64,000 nt of DNA, taken from the NCBI GenBank assembly GCA_022820025.1, contig JAJEGF010000078.1:1-64000 (forward strand), given 5' to 3'. A model generated the notes under the pieces. The model saw only the letters and a list, made by a program, of their open reading frames with translations, made no database searches and was not told where the DNA came from. The translations under genes and the position numbers were made by a program. The DNA is from Chloroflexota bacterium. Lineage in GTDB: Bacteria > Chloroflexota > UBA11872. Of this stretch, positions 56,654-64,000 are shown in pieces. How positions within the stretch are numbered: the stretch's first letter is position 1; the number at the start of each line of letters is the position of its first letter.

Positions 56654-57021
56654 CCGACGAGGCCATCGTCCTCAACGAAACCATCCACCAGTCCACCCGA
56701 CTGCGGATCATGACGATGCTGGTAAGTCAGGCCGCGACGGACCGCGTGGCCTACGGCTTCATCCAGGAAACCCTCCAACTCACCGGCGGCAACCTCACGA
56801 CGCATCTGCGAAGGCTGGAGGACGCGGGCTACCTGCTCATCGTCAAGGAGTTCCAGGGCGTCAAGCCGCGCACCTGGCTGCAGGCCACGCCCGCCGGCCG
56901 CCGCGCGTTTGCCGAGTACCTGGACAACCTGGAGCGAGCATTGAACTGGCGGCCAGGCGCCTGGGCCCACCGAGACCGAACCAGACCGATGCGCTCGTCT
57001 CACGAGCCTAGCGGCGCGTAA
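56650..57021 (+). CDS. Winged-helix transcriptional regulator (ArsR/MarR-like)
   Basis: This encodes 123 residues, starting from a TTG that overlaps the stop of the membrane-protein gene; other upstream frames run through the membrane gene. The core has HQSTRLRIMTMLVSQ, FIQETLQLTGGNLTTHLRRLEDAGYL as the recognition helix region, and VKEFQGVKPRTWLQATPAGRRAF as the wing. It is a DNA-binding repressor-like protein of the ArsR-related group that binds DNA as a dimer. It probably controls its own operon through the palindrome at 55961-55975. It is convergent with the next gene and overlaps its end by 14 nt. Confidence 0.78.
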   Translation: MTDEAIVLNETIHQSTRLRIMTMLVSQAATDRVAYGFIQETLQLTGGNLTTHLRRLEDAGYLLIVKEFQGVKPRTWLQATPAGRRAFAEYLDNLERALNWRPGAWAHRDRTRPMRSSHEPSGA

Positions 57022-58861
57022 CCCGGTAGATGTGTTTCCCGACGTGGTCACTAATGACCACCGCGCCATCCGGGGCGATGACCACGTCCGTCGGCCGGTC
57101 GAGGCCGGTAACAAACGGGTAGACCTCGCCGCTAAACGTCTCGCCCTGCGGCTCCAGGCGTACGCGCAGCACGTTGTGGGTGTAGGAACTGCGGCCCAGC
57201 CCCGGGCCCCAGGTCGCAATCAGGGCGTCACCCTCGAACTCACGCGCCTGCGGGCCGGTGAAGAACGTGATTCCGGTGGCCGCCGCATGCGCCGGCAGCG
57301 CGGCGACGGGACCCTGGACGGATGGATCCTCGGGCGGATAGTCCCAGGCATGCGGATGCCCGTAATCACGGCCTTCGATCACGTGGTTGAGCTCGTCCGG
57401 CGCGTCGTCAGCCGCGCGCACCGGCACATCCGGGGCGTTGTCGGTGCAGAAAAGCTCGCCGTCCGGAGCAAAGGCGAGGTCGAACGGATTCCTGAATCCG
57501 CGCGCCACCACCTCCACGCGCGACCCGTCCGGTGCGATGCGCAAGATCGTGCCCGAATGCTCGGTCTCCGGCAGTTCCCCGGCATTGCTGGTGCTGCCGA
57601 CGGCCACGTAGAGCATGCCGTCGGGACCAGCCACGATTCCGTTGTTGCGGTGGAGCAAATGGGCCTGTTCCGGCAGGCCCGCCACGATCTCCACCGACTC
57701 GTCAGCCGCGCCCGTGCCGGTGGTATCGCGCAGGCGGATGATCTTCTGCCGCACGGAGGCATACGCGGCGTCGCCGATGAAGGCGACCCCGCGCGGTTCG
57801 TCCACGCCCAACGGGTCCAATCCCTGGGCAAAAACGACCGGAGCATCGGCCCCGGGCATGCCGGCATGCGTGAGGATGGCGTTGCTGGACATTGCCATGT
57901 ACAGACGGTCGTCAGGCCCAAAGGCCAGAGCCACAGGCAGGCCCAGATCCGCGGTGTCAAGCAAACGCGCGATGGCAAAGCCCGCCGCGGCCCGCGGTGC
58001 GCCCGTGGCGGTTACGCCCAGGCCGCGTTGCAGCGGCTCCAGTTCGATCCCGTCGCCGGCCTGCCACCGACTGGCTGAACGAAAGCTGCGAATCAGCGTC
58101 CAGAGACCCGCCGGGTAGACACGATTGCGCACCGCATCGCCGCTGAGACGCAGGCGAACCGGTTCGGTTCGCCCGGGCGCGAACTCCATCACGCCCGCTT
58201 GAAAGTACTGCCGGATGACGCCCGCTTCGGCCGTTGGGTCAATCACGGTGCCCGGATCGCCCGTGTCGAGTCGCGCTTCGGTCTTGGGGAATCCAAGGCC
58301 AGCGGCGCCGCCGAACGCCTGGAACGCGTCCAGGAATCCGATGGCCTCCCCCTCGACGGAGGTGTTGGACACCACGTGACCGAACGGCCCAACGGCCGTA
58401 CCGCCGTGGGGATTTGCCGTGCCGGCTTCCGTGCCGAGATCGGGGCTTCCTTCCAGCCCGCCGCCGATGAAGTCCCAGACCGGGCGCGGCGTCGGTGCGG
58501 CATCGGTCGCTTCGCCGGACCACTCCATAACGCCGCGTTGAAAATACTGAACCAGCACGCCATTTTCGATCACCGGCTCGGAGACCGCGTGACCCCAGCG
58601 CCGCAGCCCGCCGGAAGCGACGTAGTGGCTCAGCAGCGAAGCGGCGTGCGCGACACCGTTGAGACGCACGGTCAGATCGGCAATGTTGTGTCCCAGGGCC
58701 GAATCAAAGGTGACGCGGCGCACCGTAACGGCGCCAAGTCCGGGCAGCGCGCCGGCCCTGGGCGTCAGCAACGCCGGCAGGCCAAATGCGGCGGCGGCCA
58801 GGACTGCCCGGCGGCCGATCCGATGGCCTGCCGAGGTGAGACGCAGGCGTTGAGGATTCAC
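57008..58861 (-). CDS. Tat-exported PQQ-type sorbosone/glucose dehydrogenase-like protein with LGFP-like repeats
   Basis: This encodes about 617 residues from the GTG at 58861, the first start that gives a Tat-like signal (GRRAVLAAAAFGLPALL). The upstream frame is long but not convincing. Two LGFP-like segments (VLVQYFQRGVMEWSG and IRQYFQAGVMEFAPG, with AGLGFPKTEAR between) precede a propeller of the GSDH/sorbosone dehydrogenase type: FGPDDRLYMAMSSNA, HRNNGIVAGPDGMLYVAVG, RNPFDLAFAPDGELFCTDN, and DYGHPHAWDYP. Such proteins oxidise sugars in the periplasm. The LGFP segments may anchor it to the cell wall. Confidence 0.75.
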   Translation of the reverse strand: MNPQRLRLTSAGHRIGRRAVLAAAAFGLPALLTPRAGALPGLGAVTVRRVTFDSALGHNIADLTVRLNGVAHAASLLSHYVASGGLRRWGHAVSEPVIENGVLVQYFQRGVMEWSGEATDAAPTPRPVWDFIGGGLEGSPDLGTEAGTANPHGGTAVGPFGHVVSNTSVEGEAIGFLDAFQAFGGAAGLGFPKTEARLDTGDPGTVIDPTAEAGVIRQYFQAGVMEFAPGRTEPVRLRLSGDAVRNRVYPAGLWTLIRSFRSASRWQAGDGIELEPLQRGLGVTATGAPRAAAGFAIARLLDTADLGLPVALAFGPDDRLYMAMSSNAILTHAGMPGADAPVVFAQGLDPLGVDEPRGVAFIGDAAYASVRQKIIRLRDTTGTGAADESVEIVAGLPEQAHLLHRNNGIVAGPDGMLYVAVGSTSNAGELPETEHSGTILRIAPDGSRVEVVARGFRNPFDLAFAPDGELFCTDNAPDVPVRAADDAPDELNHVIEGRDYGHPHAWDYPPEDPSVQGPVAALPAHAAATGITFFTGPQAREFEGDALIATWGPGLGRSSYTHNVLRVRLEPQGETFSGEVYPFVTGLDRPTDVVIAPDGAVVISDHVGKHIYRVTRR

Positions 58862-58956
58862 GCGGCGATAACCGTGGGCGCGCGAACGCGCAATAGTAAC
58901 CAGACCGACGGCCGATTTCCCTATACTCGCGGCACCCCATTCCCAGGTGAAGCCCC

Positions 58957-59628
58957 ATGGCCTCGCGCCGCCGACGTCGCACCCGCCGCCAATCCGGCGG
59001 GGGCCAGAGCAACCCCGCACGCGACGCCAGCCGCGCATCCGGGACAAAACAGGCCGAAAAACGCGAGCAGCGCAAGGGCGGGCGGGGCAGCCAGCAGAAG
59101 GGCGGTCTGGGACGCGGGTTCTGGCTCTACATGATCGCGGTCATGGCCCTGTTCATCCCGCTCAACCTGTACTGCTTGAACCAGGCCAGTCCACCCGGTC
59201 CCGGCGAGGAGACAGACCAGCAGGCGGCCACAATTCTCAATGCCGTCACCGACCCGCACGAGCCGTATGCCACCGATCCGCCCACCTCGGGACCGCACGT
59301 GACCCAACTGGCCCCGCACGGCTTCCGGACCGACACCCTGCCCGACGAGATTCAGGTCGCCAACCTGTCGCGCGGGTTCGTAATCGTCCACTTCAGCGAC
59401 GCGGGCCTGAGCAACGAAATGCGGCAACTGGCCGCGGAGTTCGAAGGGCACGATGTCATCGTGCAGCCCGACGTCAACTTGCCGGCCGAGACGCCCGTGG
59501 CGCTGACGGCCTGGGGCCGCATCGAGCGCCTGGACTCCTTCGACAAGGGCCGCGTCTACAACTTCGTCCGCAACTACGCGGGCCTTGCACAGCCCGTGGC
59601 GCCGCCCGCCGCCGGGGGCGGCGGTTAG
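58957..59628 (+). CDS. DUF3105-family membrane-anchored protein
   Basis: This encodes 223 residues; AGGTGA lies upstream of the ATG. A very basic, Arg/Gly/Lys-rich N-terminus (about 50 residues) is followed by one transmembrane helix (FWLYMIAVMALFIPLNLYCL). The extracytoplasmic part has YATDPPTSGPHVTQLAPHG and VIVHFSDAGLSNEM, the DUF3105 pattern. DUF3105 proteins are surface proteins of unknown function, common in Actinobacteria and Chloroflexi. It is divergent from the GSDH-like gene, and its stop overlaps the convergent rhamnosidase stop. Confidence 0.75.
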   Translation: MASRRRRRTRRQSGGGQSNPARDASRASGTKQAEKREQRKGGRGSQQKGGLGRGFWLYMIAVMALFIPLNLYCLNQASPPGPGEETDQQAATILNAVTDPHEPYATDPPTSGPHVTQLAPHGFRTDTLPDEIQVANLSRGFVIVHFSDAGLSNEMRQLAAEFEGHDVIVQPDVNLPAETPVALTAWGRIERLDSFDKGRVYNFVRNYAGLAQPVAPPAAGGGG

Positions 59629-62600
59629 CTCACGCGCAACTGCACCGGGCCGAGCATTCCGGAAACCAGCGACTCGGCCTCAATGTTGTCCTCGTGCCAG
59701 TAGCGGTGCCAGGCATTCCCCATCTTCGTGTCGTCCCGCTTCCAGCGCATTTCGTTGGCATAGAGATTGCTCACCCGAACCCGCAGGCTGTTGGATCCGG
59801 ACTGCACGAAGCCGCTGAGATCGAACTGGTACGGCGGCCAGAGCCGCTTGCTCACGAGCCGGTTGTTCACAAGGACTTCGGCGTGATAGCGCACCTCGCC
59901 CAGATCCAGCGACACCGCCGAATTCGCCTGCTCCGCCGTAAGCTCGAAGCTGCGCTCATAGATGGCCGTGCCGGAAAACCAGCCGTAGCCAAAGTTCGCC
60001 CACGGCTGGAGGGCAATGGTTGTTGGCCGCGTGAAGAGCTCCAGCGGCGCCAGGATGCCGTTGGAAAAGTCGGCCGCCTCGATCTCAACCGTGAGCATCC
60101 GGCCTGTCGTGATGTTGTAGATGCCCTGAATGTCCGGCGTCCGTTCGCGTACGTCCACGTACACCTTGTGCGTACCCTTGATGTTGGGTATCCCAATGCC
60201 AACGCAGCCGACCGGCAGGCGCTGGCGGTACACCACCGTGCGGGGAAAGGCCACCGGCTCGCCCAGCAGCGGAATGTGGCGCCACGGCTCAACCGGCGGA
60301 CGGCCGCGCTCCCATGTCACCAGCGGCGTGTCGCGCTCGTACGACAAACCGGACCACACCTCGGTGGGCGGCGCCTGCACGTCCCATGACTCGTCGGACA
60401 CGATGACGATGGAACCGCCCGAGCGCAGGTCGATTTGGCCTTCGAACAGGAACGAAATCGGCGCGTCCGACACACACTCCACGTCGGCGACGATGGTGTT
60501 CTGGCCCGGCCGCAGGTAGGGCATGATGTTGTAGGTCACGGGGCTGGACCAGTCCTCGGACTCGCCCAATTGCGTGCCGTTCATGTACACGGCGACGCGG
60601 TCCACCCCCACAAAGGTGGCCCAGGCCTTGATCGGCGGCTCGGTCAGGTCGATCGTACGGCGAAATCGCAGGCGCCGGTGCTGATCGCTTGTGCGCGTGA
60701 CCGCCCATCCGCCGTACTTGCGGACACCCGTGATCCAACTGGCTCGCCAGTTGCCCACGGTGTCGGCCCCGGCCCGGGCCAGCCAGGTCTCCGGCCATTC
60801 CGAGTCGTCGAACGCCGGGTCGCGCAATTGCTCCAGGCGGCCGGCGCCGAGCGAGAAGCTGGCGACGCGCATCACCGGAAGTTCGAAACGGCGAATCGAT
60901 CCCTGGCCGGTCGGAATCCCGCCGTCCATCGCAAAGGTCCAGTCCGTCTTGAATTCCAGGTCCTTCTGCGGTGGCGGCTGGCCCACGGGAACCCGATGGC
61001 GGGCGGCCCGAACCGACGTGTCGAAGACCACCACGCGGGCCGCGTGCGGCGGCAGGTCAAGCCTGAACCGCCGTTGCCCATGCCGGCCGCTGATCGACAG
61101 GGCTTCGGCCGTCCCCGACTCGGGACTCCACACCTCGGGCCGGCCGGGCACGTCGGTTGTCACCGTCGCTGTCGTGCTTTCGGCCGAGCGGTTGACAACC
61201 ATCAACACCTCGGCGCCGTCCAGTCGCCGGGGAACGACGATCACGTCGGTCGCACTGTCCACGGTGGTTCCCGGCGACAGGATCGCCGCGATGCGCTCGA
61301 GTGCCTCTGGCAGCACGTCGGACGTCTGAAACGTGCGGCCCTTTCCGACCAGGGCGCCCGTCGGCGTGGATGACTCGTCGCCGAACAGCGTGCCCGCGGC
61401 GCGCGTAATCGGGCGGTGCCGCCAGCCGCCCTCGTTGCTGCCCGAGGGGCGTTCGCCCATCACGATCAAGGTGCCGCCCGAGCGCACAAAGGCGCCCAGG
61501 CGCCGCATGGCCTGGGGGCTGATCACCGGCGTTGGCGGGAGTATCAGCGTCGTAATCGTCAGCGCGCCCTGCCGCAACCGTCCGTTCTCCAGCCGCGCCT
61601 GGCCGTGGCTGATGAATCGCTCGTCCACGATATGGACATCGATGCTGGCATCCGTCAAACCGTCAATCAGGCCTTCGTAGGCGTCGGCAATGGCGCGCGC
61701 CCGGGCATTGGGTCGCCCGTCGGCGGTATTGGCGGCCACGCTGGTCCAGGGATACAGCACACCCACCGCGGTTGCGGCCCTGGAGTGCCCCACCACCGCT
61801 GACAAGCGGGCCACGTATTCCGACAGATCCTTGAAATGCGTCCAATAGGGGTTGTGGTGGCCAAAACTCGGCGGCCAATCGTCGGCGGCCTCGGCGGTGG
61901 CCATGGAATAGAACAGCCCATGGAGCACCTGCATGTTGATGCCGTAGGCGGCCAGCAGGTTGGCGCCGTGCCGAATCTCGTCCAGCGTCACGCCCCACCC
62001 GGCGCCGCCGAAGGCCTCGGCCATCACGCGCGGCCGACCCGTCATGGCCGCGACCGACACCGCCGGCTTGACCTCCGCGGCCTGCACCGTTCGAGGTCGG
62101 GCGTAGCGGAACCCGTGATGATCGGTGCCCGGAATCGTGAGGTGGCGCAGACCTCGAAAATAATCGCCCTGCCGGGCGGGATGGGTGGCCACATGCTCTT
62201 CCGTGTGACCTGTCCATTCCAGGCCATGACGCTGGCACCACGCACTGATCTGGGCGAACCAGGCTTCCTCGTAGAGCGTGGCCACCGTGTCGTAGAAGTC
62301 GCAGCGAACCTTCACGGTGTCGTTCCCGCCCCGCAGCACCAGCAGCGGCAGTGACGTCAGCAGGTCGTACCCCTTGTCCTTCTCGAACCGCGCCGGCAGA
62401 TCGTCGGTCCACGGCAGCGGTTCCGCCGTGATGTACGGCTCGTCGAAAAAGACGCCGGGAATCCCATCGCCAAACGCGGCCGCGTGACGCTCCGCGTAGT
62501 TTTCGTAGGCCGAATCAAGAAAGGCCTTGACCGTGGCTGCGCGCAGGTAATCGATCCGGTCCTCAAAGCTGCGGACCGAGAAACTCAGAACACGCCAAAC

Positions 62601-63146
62601 GCCTTCCGGGCACTCCCAGGTGTTCAGCTTGGTCACGTCCGTGAGCGTCTCGGGATCCAGATCCCCATTGGCGTCCAGCCGAGCGGCAACCTGGCCAAGC
62701 GGCGTCCCGGTCGGATAGCGGCCTTCCAGCCCGACCTCGGCCGGACCTTCGACCTCGTGAATCATCCGCGTCAGGGTCTTGGCGTAGTGTTCGCTGCCCT
62801 GGGTCAGGACCGCGGACTCGGTCTGCCCGTTGCGGCCGCCGGGCGAACCCGCGGGTCCGCTGGGCCAGGCGTATTCGTCGTAGATCCAGGTCTTCAGCCC
62901 GGCCTCGCGACCCTTCCGGACCGCAAAGTCCACGGCGTCCCACCACCGCTCGCCGCCGTAGGGCGTCTGCAGACTTTCGCGCGCGTGCATGAACACGCCG
63001 CTGATGCCCTTGTCGGCAAACTCCTTGATCTGTCGACCAAGCTCGGCTTCGTGCAGCCGGCCGTTCCAAAACCAGAGCGCCAGCGGCGCAAAATCGCCGT
63101 CCGGCTGGCCAAAGGCCGTTCGCAAACGATCAAGTGCTCGGCTCAC
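59625..63146 (-). CDS. GH106-type alpha-L-rhamnosidase
   Basis: This encodes 1173 residues and is the largest gene in the window. The GH106 N-terminal barrel is clear: PLALWFWNGRLHEAELGRQI, KGISGVFMHARESLQTPYGG, GLKTWIYDEYAWPSG, and IPGVFFDEPYITAEPLPW with acidic residues. A later segment GHTEEHVATHPARQGD and the MAEAFGGAGWGVTLDE region fit the family core. A C-terminal jelly-roll domain and a sandwich domain with a conserved WFSGTAIYERSFELTAE segment follow. No signal peptide is visible, so it may act in the cytoplasm. It probably removes terminal alpha-L-rhamnose from polysaccharides or glycosides. Confidence 0.85.
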   Translation of the reverse strand: MSRALDRLRTAFGQPDGDFAPLALWFWNGRLHEAELGRQIKEFADKGISGVFMHARESLQTPYGGERWWDAVDFAVRKGREAGLKTWIYDEYAWPSGPAGSPGGRNGQTESAVLTQGSEHYAKTLTRMIHEVEGPAEVGLEGRYPTGTPLGQVAARLDANGDLDPETLTDVTKLNTWECPEGVWRVLSFSVRSFEDRIDYLRAATVKAFLDSAYENYAERHAAAFGDGIPGVFFDEPYITAEPLPWTDDLPARFEKDKGYDLLTSLPLLVLRGGNDTVKVRCDFYDTVATLYEEAWFAQISAWCQRHGLEWTGHTEEHVATHPARQGDYFRGLRHLTIPGTDHHGFRYARPRTVQAAEVKPAVSVAAMTGRPRVMAEAFGGAGWGVTLDEIRHGANLLAAYGINMQVLHGLFYSMATAEAADDWPPSFGHHNPYWTHFKDLSEYVARLSAVVGHSRAATAVGVLYPWTSVAANTADGRPNARARAIADAYEGLIDGLTDASIDVHIVDERFISHGQARLENGRLRQGALTITTLILPPTPVISPQAMRRLGAFVRSGGTLIVMGERPSGSNEGGWRHRPITRAAGTLFGDESSTPTGALVGKGRTFQTSDVLPEALERIAAILSPGTTVDSATDVIVVPRRLDGAEVLMVVNRSAESTTATVTTDVPGRPEVWSPESGTAEALSISGRHGQRRFRLDLPPHAARVVVFDTSVRAARHRVPVGQPPPQKDLEFKTDWTFAMDGGIPTGQGSIRRFELPVMRVASFSLGAGRLEQLRDPAFDDSEWPETWLARAGADTVGNWRASWITGVRKYGGWAVTRTSDQHRRLRFRRTIDLTEPPIKAWATFVGVDRVAVYMNGTQLGESEDWSSPVTYNIMPYLRPGQNTIVADVECVSDAPISFLFEGQIDLRSGGSIVIVSDESWDVQAPPTEVWSGLSYERDTPLVTWERGRPPVEPWRHIPLLGEPVAFPRTVVYRQRLPVGCVGIGIPNIKGTHKVYVDVRERTPDIQGIYNITTGRMLTVEIEAADFSNGILAPLELFTRPTTIALQPWANFGYGWFSGTAIYERSFELTAEQANSAVSLDLGEVRYHAEVLVNNRLVSKRLWPPYQFDLSGFVQSGSNSLRVRVSNLYANEMRWKRDDTKMGNAWHRYWHEDNIEAESLVSGMLGPVQLRVS

Positions 63147-63282
63147 AGTGGGTTAGTCCTGACAGGAGTGCGCGGACGGTGCGCAGCAGCGGGTCATCGT
63201 CAGCGCAGGTGCGTGTTGGGAGGCGCGACGAGTGGGTTGAAAAATGCGAAAAAAGATCGCGCCGGAGCGGCACGCAAGGCCC

Positions 63283-63312
63283 ATTATAAGAGCCAGCCCA
63301 AAATTACACCAA
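63283..63312 (-). promoter_or_regulatory. Probable promoter of the rhamnosidase gene
   Basis: On the minus strand a perfect TATAAT (63283-63288) lies 137 nt before the rhamnosidase ATG. A weak TTGGTG (63307-63312) sits upstream with an 18-nt spacer. The surrounding 273-nt gap (63147-63419) is AT-richer than average; nothing else was recognised apart from the hairpin at 63371-63402. Confidence 0.5.
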
Positions 63313-63370
63313 ATTGCTTGACATAACCTCAATTTTGACGCTCGCCAGGCCGATCCCTATCGCCCGCGCC

Positions 63371-63402
63371 GCTGGCCCCGGGCGCACGTACCCGGGACCA
63401 GC
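63371..63402 (-). terminator. GC-rich hairpin after the betaine-binding gene
   Basis: A 12-bp stem with one mismatch (GCTGGCCCCGGG at 63371-63382 with CCCGGGACCAGC at 63391-63402) and an 8-nt loop lies 18 nt past the stop codon of the minus-strand gene at 63420. There is no T tract. Confidence 0.5.
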
Positions 63403-63419
63403 GGCGGCGGAGAGCTGGT

Positions 63420-64000
63420 CTATTCCACCGGCCAGCCGTCAGGCGTTTCGTTGGCGTCCAGGGCCGACTGAATGGCGGTGGCCGCGTCAGCCGTAACCCA
63501 GCCGGTCCAGATCCCGGGGTTGCTCTTCAGCCACCAGAGGGCGGCGTCGTTCGTGCTGGCGCCTTCGTTCTCACGCTGCCACTGCGCAATGGCGCTATAG
63601 ACCTGGATGTTGAGGCCCCAGGCCCTGAGCATGTCCACCACGTCAGGCGCGCCCGTCAGCACATCGGGATGCACCGCGATAAGGATCGTCGCGTCCTCGT
63701 ACGCGCAGGCCTTGGTGGTGAACCAGCATTCGTCGCTGTAGTCCGGCTCCTTCAGCCGCACCAGGTCCAGCACCAGCGACGGATCGTTCGTACCCCATTG
63801 GTACCCCAGCCACGGCTCGCCCCGTTCATAGGCGCCGTAGAGGTCGGCGTTCGCGGCCGCGCCATCCCCCGGATTGACGATGTGTACGTGATCGGTGAGA
63901 CCGTAAGCCTCGATCTGGGCGGCGTTCACCTCTTCACAGGCCCACCCGATCACGCACGAGACAAGGCGCGCCTTGTCTCCGGATTCTGTGGTTTGGAACA
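63420..64000 (-). CDS. Glycine betaine/proline-type ABC solute-binding protein, 3' part
   Basis: The reading frame is open to the window edge, so only the C-terminal 193 or so residues are seen; a GTG at 63953 is not the true start. The sequence matches the OpuAC/ProX family: WACEEVNAAQIEAYGLTDH, NPGDGAAANADLYGAYERGE, PWLGYQWGTNDPSLVLDL and the cysteine segment DECWFTTKACAYEDATILIA. The binding pocket of this family normally uses Trp/Tyr cages; WLGYQW could provide some. The permease and ATPase genes would lie outside the window to the right. Confidence 0.85.
   Translation of the reverse strand, partial: FQTTESGDKARLVSCVIGWACEEVNAAQIEAYGLTDHVHIVNPGDGAAANADLYGAYERGEPWLGYQWGTNDPSLVLDLVRLKEPDYSDECWFTTKACAYEDATILIAVHPDVLTGAPDVVDMLRAWGLNIQVYSAIAQWQRENEGASTNDAALWWLKSNPGIWTGWVTADAATAIQSALDANETPDGWPVE

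Noticed and set aside
55963-57021. Single long frame spanning both the membrane protein and the wHTH region
   Set aside because: The first two thirds overlap the membrane-protein gene in another frame and show no domain; only the part from 56650 is a credible gene.
63318-63323. Perfect TTGACA on the plus strand
   Set aside because: No -10 element at a suitable distance and no plus-strand gene follows.
1-64000. CRISPR array, rRNA or insertion sequence
   Set aside because: No regularly spaced repeats, no rRNA-like stretches and no transposase were seen on either strand.

Overview
The window is high-GC, densely coded bacterial DNA with many GTG/TTG starts and ATGA or GTGA gene overlaps. The gene order rpsO-pnp-dapB-asd-dapA-udg-rnj-ftsK resembles the order known from Firmicutes and related Terrabacteria. 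LGFP-like repeats on secreted enzymes, Tat/lipoprotein solute-binding proteins and many MFS, Gfo/Idh and glycoside hydrolase genes suggest a free-living or symbiotic heterotroph, most likely a Chloroflexota member (SAR202/Dehalococcoidia-like). This placement is an inference; no rRNA or tRNA gene was recognised.

1-17.66 kb: part of a tailed-phage genome, all structural genes on the minus strand. Reading right to left: portal, a small-terminase-like protein, large terminase, a zinc-motif protein, a scaffold-like acidic protein, major capsid, a small protein, a connector-like protein, a large tail protein, a receptor-binding fibre and a small membrane protein. An XRE-type regulator (13507-14046, plus strand) sits inside. 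Two near-identical palindromes (TACTC-N5-GAGTA) overlap the promoters of the portal operon and of the zinc-motif/scaffold operon, so the regulator probably represses both. The head module is interrupted between scaffold and capsid by about 5.7 kb of non-phage genes: a secreted beta-propeller, a sulfatase, a membrane protein, a VapBC pair and a VOC protein. No integrase, lysis gene or attachment site is visible, and the element continues off the left edge.

17.7-29 kb: mixed host genes. These are a NYN nuclease, a propeller protein, a secreted protein with Gmad2-type domains, a CDF zinc exporter, a DUF433/DUF5615 toxin-antitoxin pair, leucyl-tRNA synthetase, a two-component system and an AadA-like nucleotidyltransferase.

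29-43.7 kb: a carbohydrate-oriented region. It holds a DHDPS/NAL-type lyase, two tandem Tat-lipoprotein solute-binding paralogues without a permease, an SDR, a sugar isomerase/epimerase-type TIM barrel, two MFS transporters, two divergent Gfo/Idh/MocA oxidoreductases, a secreted GH99-like protein and a LacI-type effector domain without a DNA-binding domain. A canonical ParB-binding site (parS) lies at 34377-34392.

43.8-55.8 kb: a core-gene block on the minus strand (rpsO, pnp, dapB, asd, two membrane proteins, dapA, family-4 uracil-DNA glycosylase, RNase J, FtsK) combining RNA turnover, diaminopimelate synthesis, repair and chromosome segregation.

55.9-64 kb: a membrane-protein/winged-helix regulator pair with its operator palindrome, a Tat-exported sorbosone/glucose dehydrogenase-like protein with LGFP-like repeats, a DUF3105 protein, a 1173-aa GH106-type rhamnosidase, and the 3' part of a glycine betaine-type ABC solute-binding protein cut by the window end.
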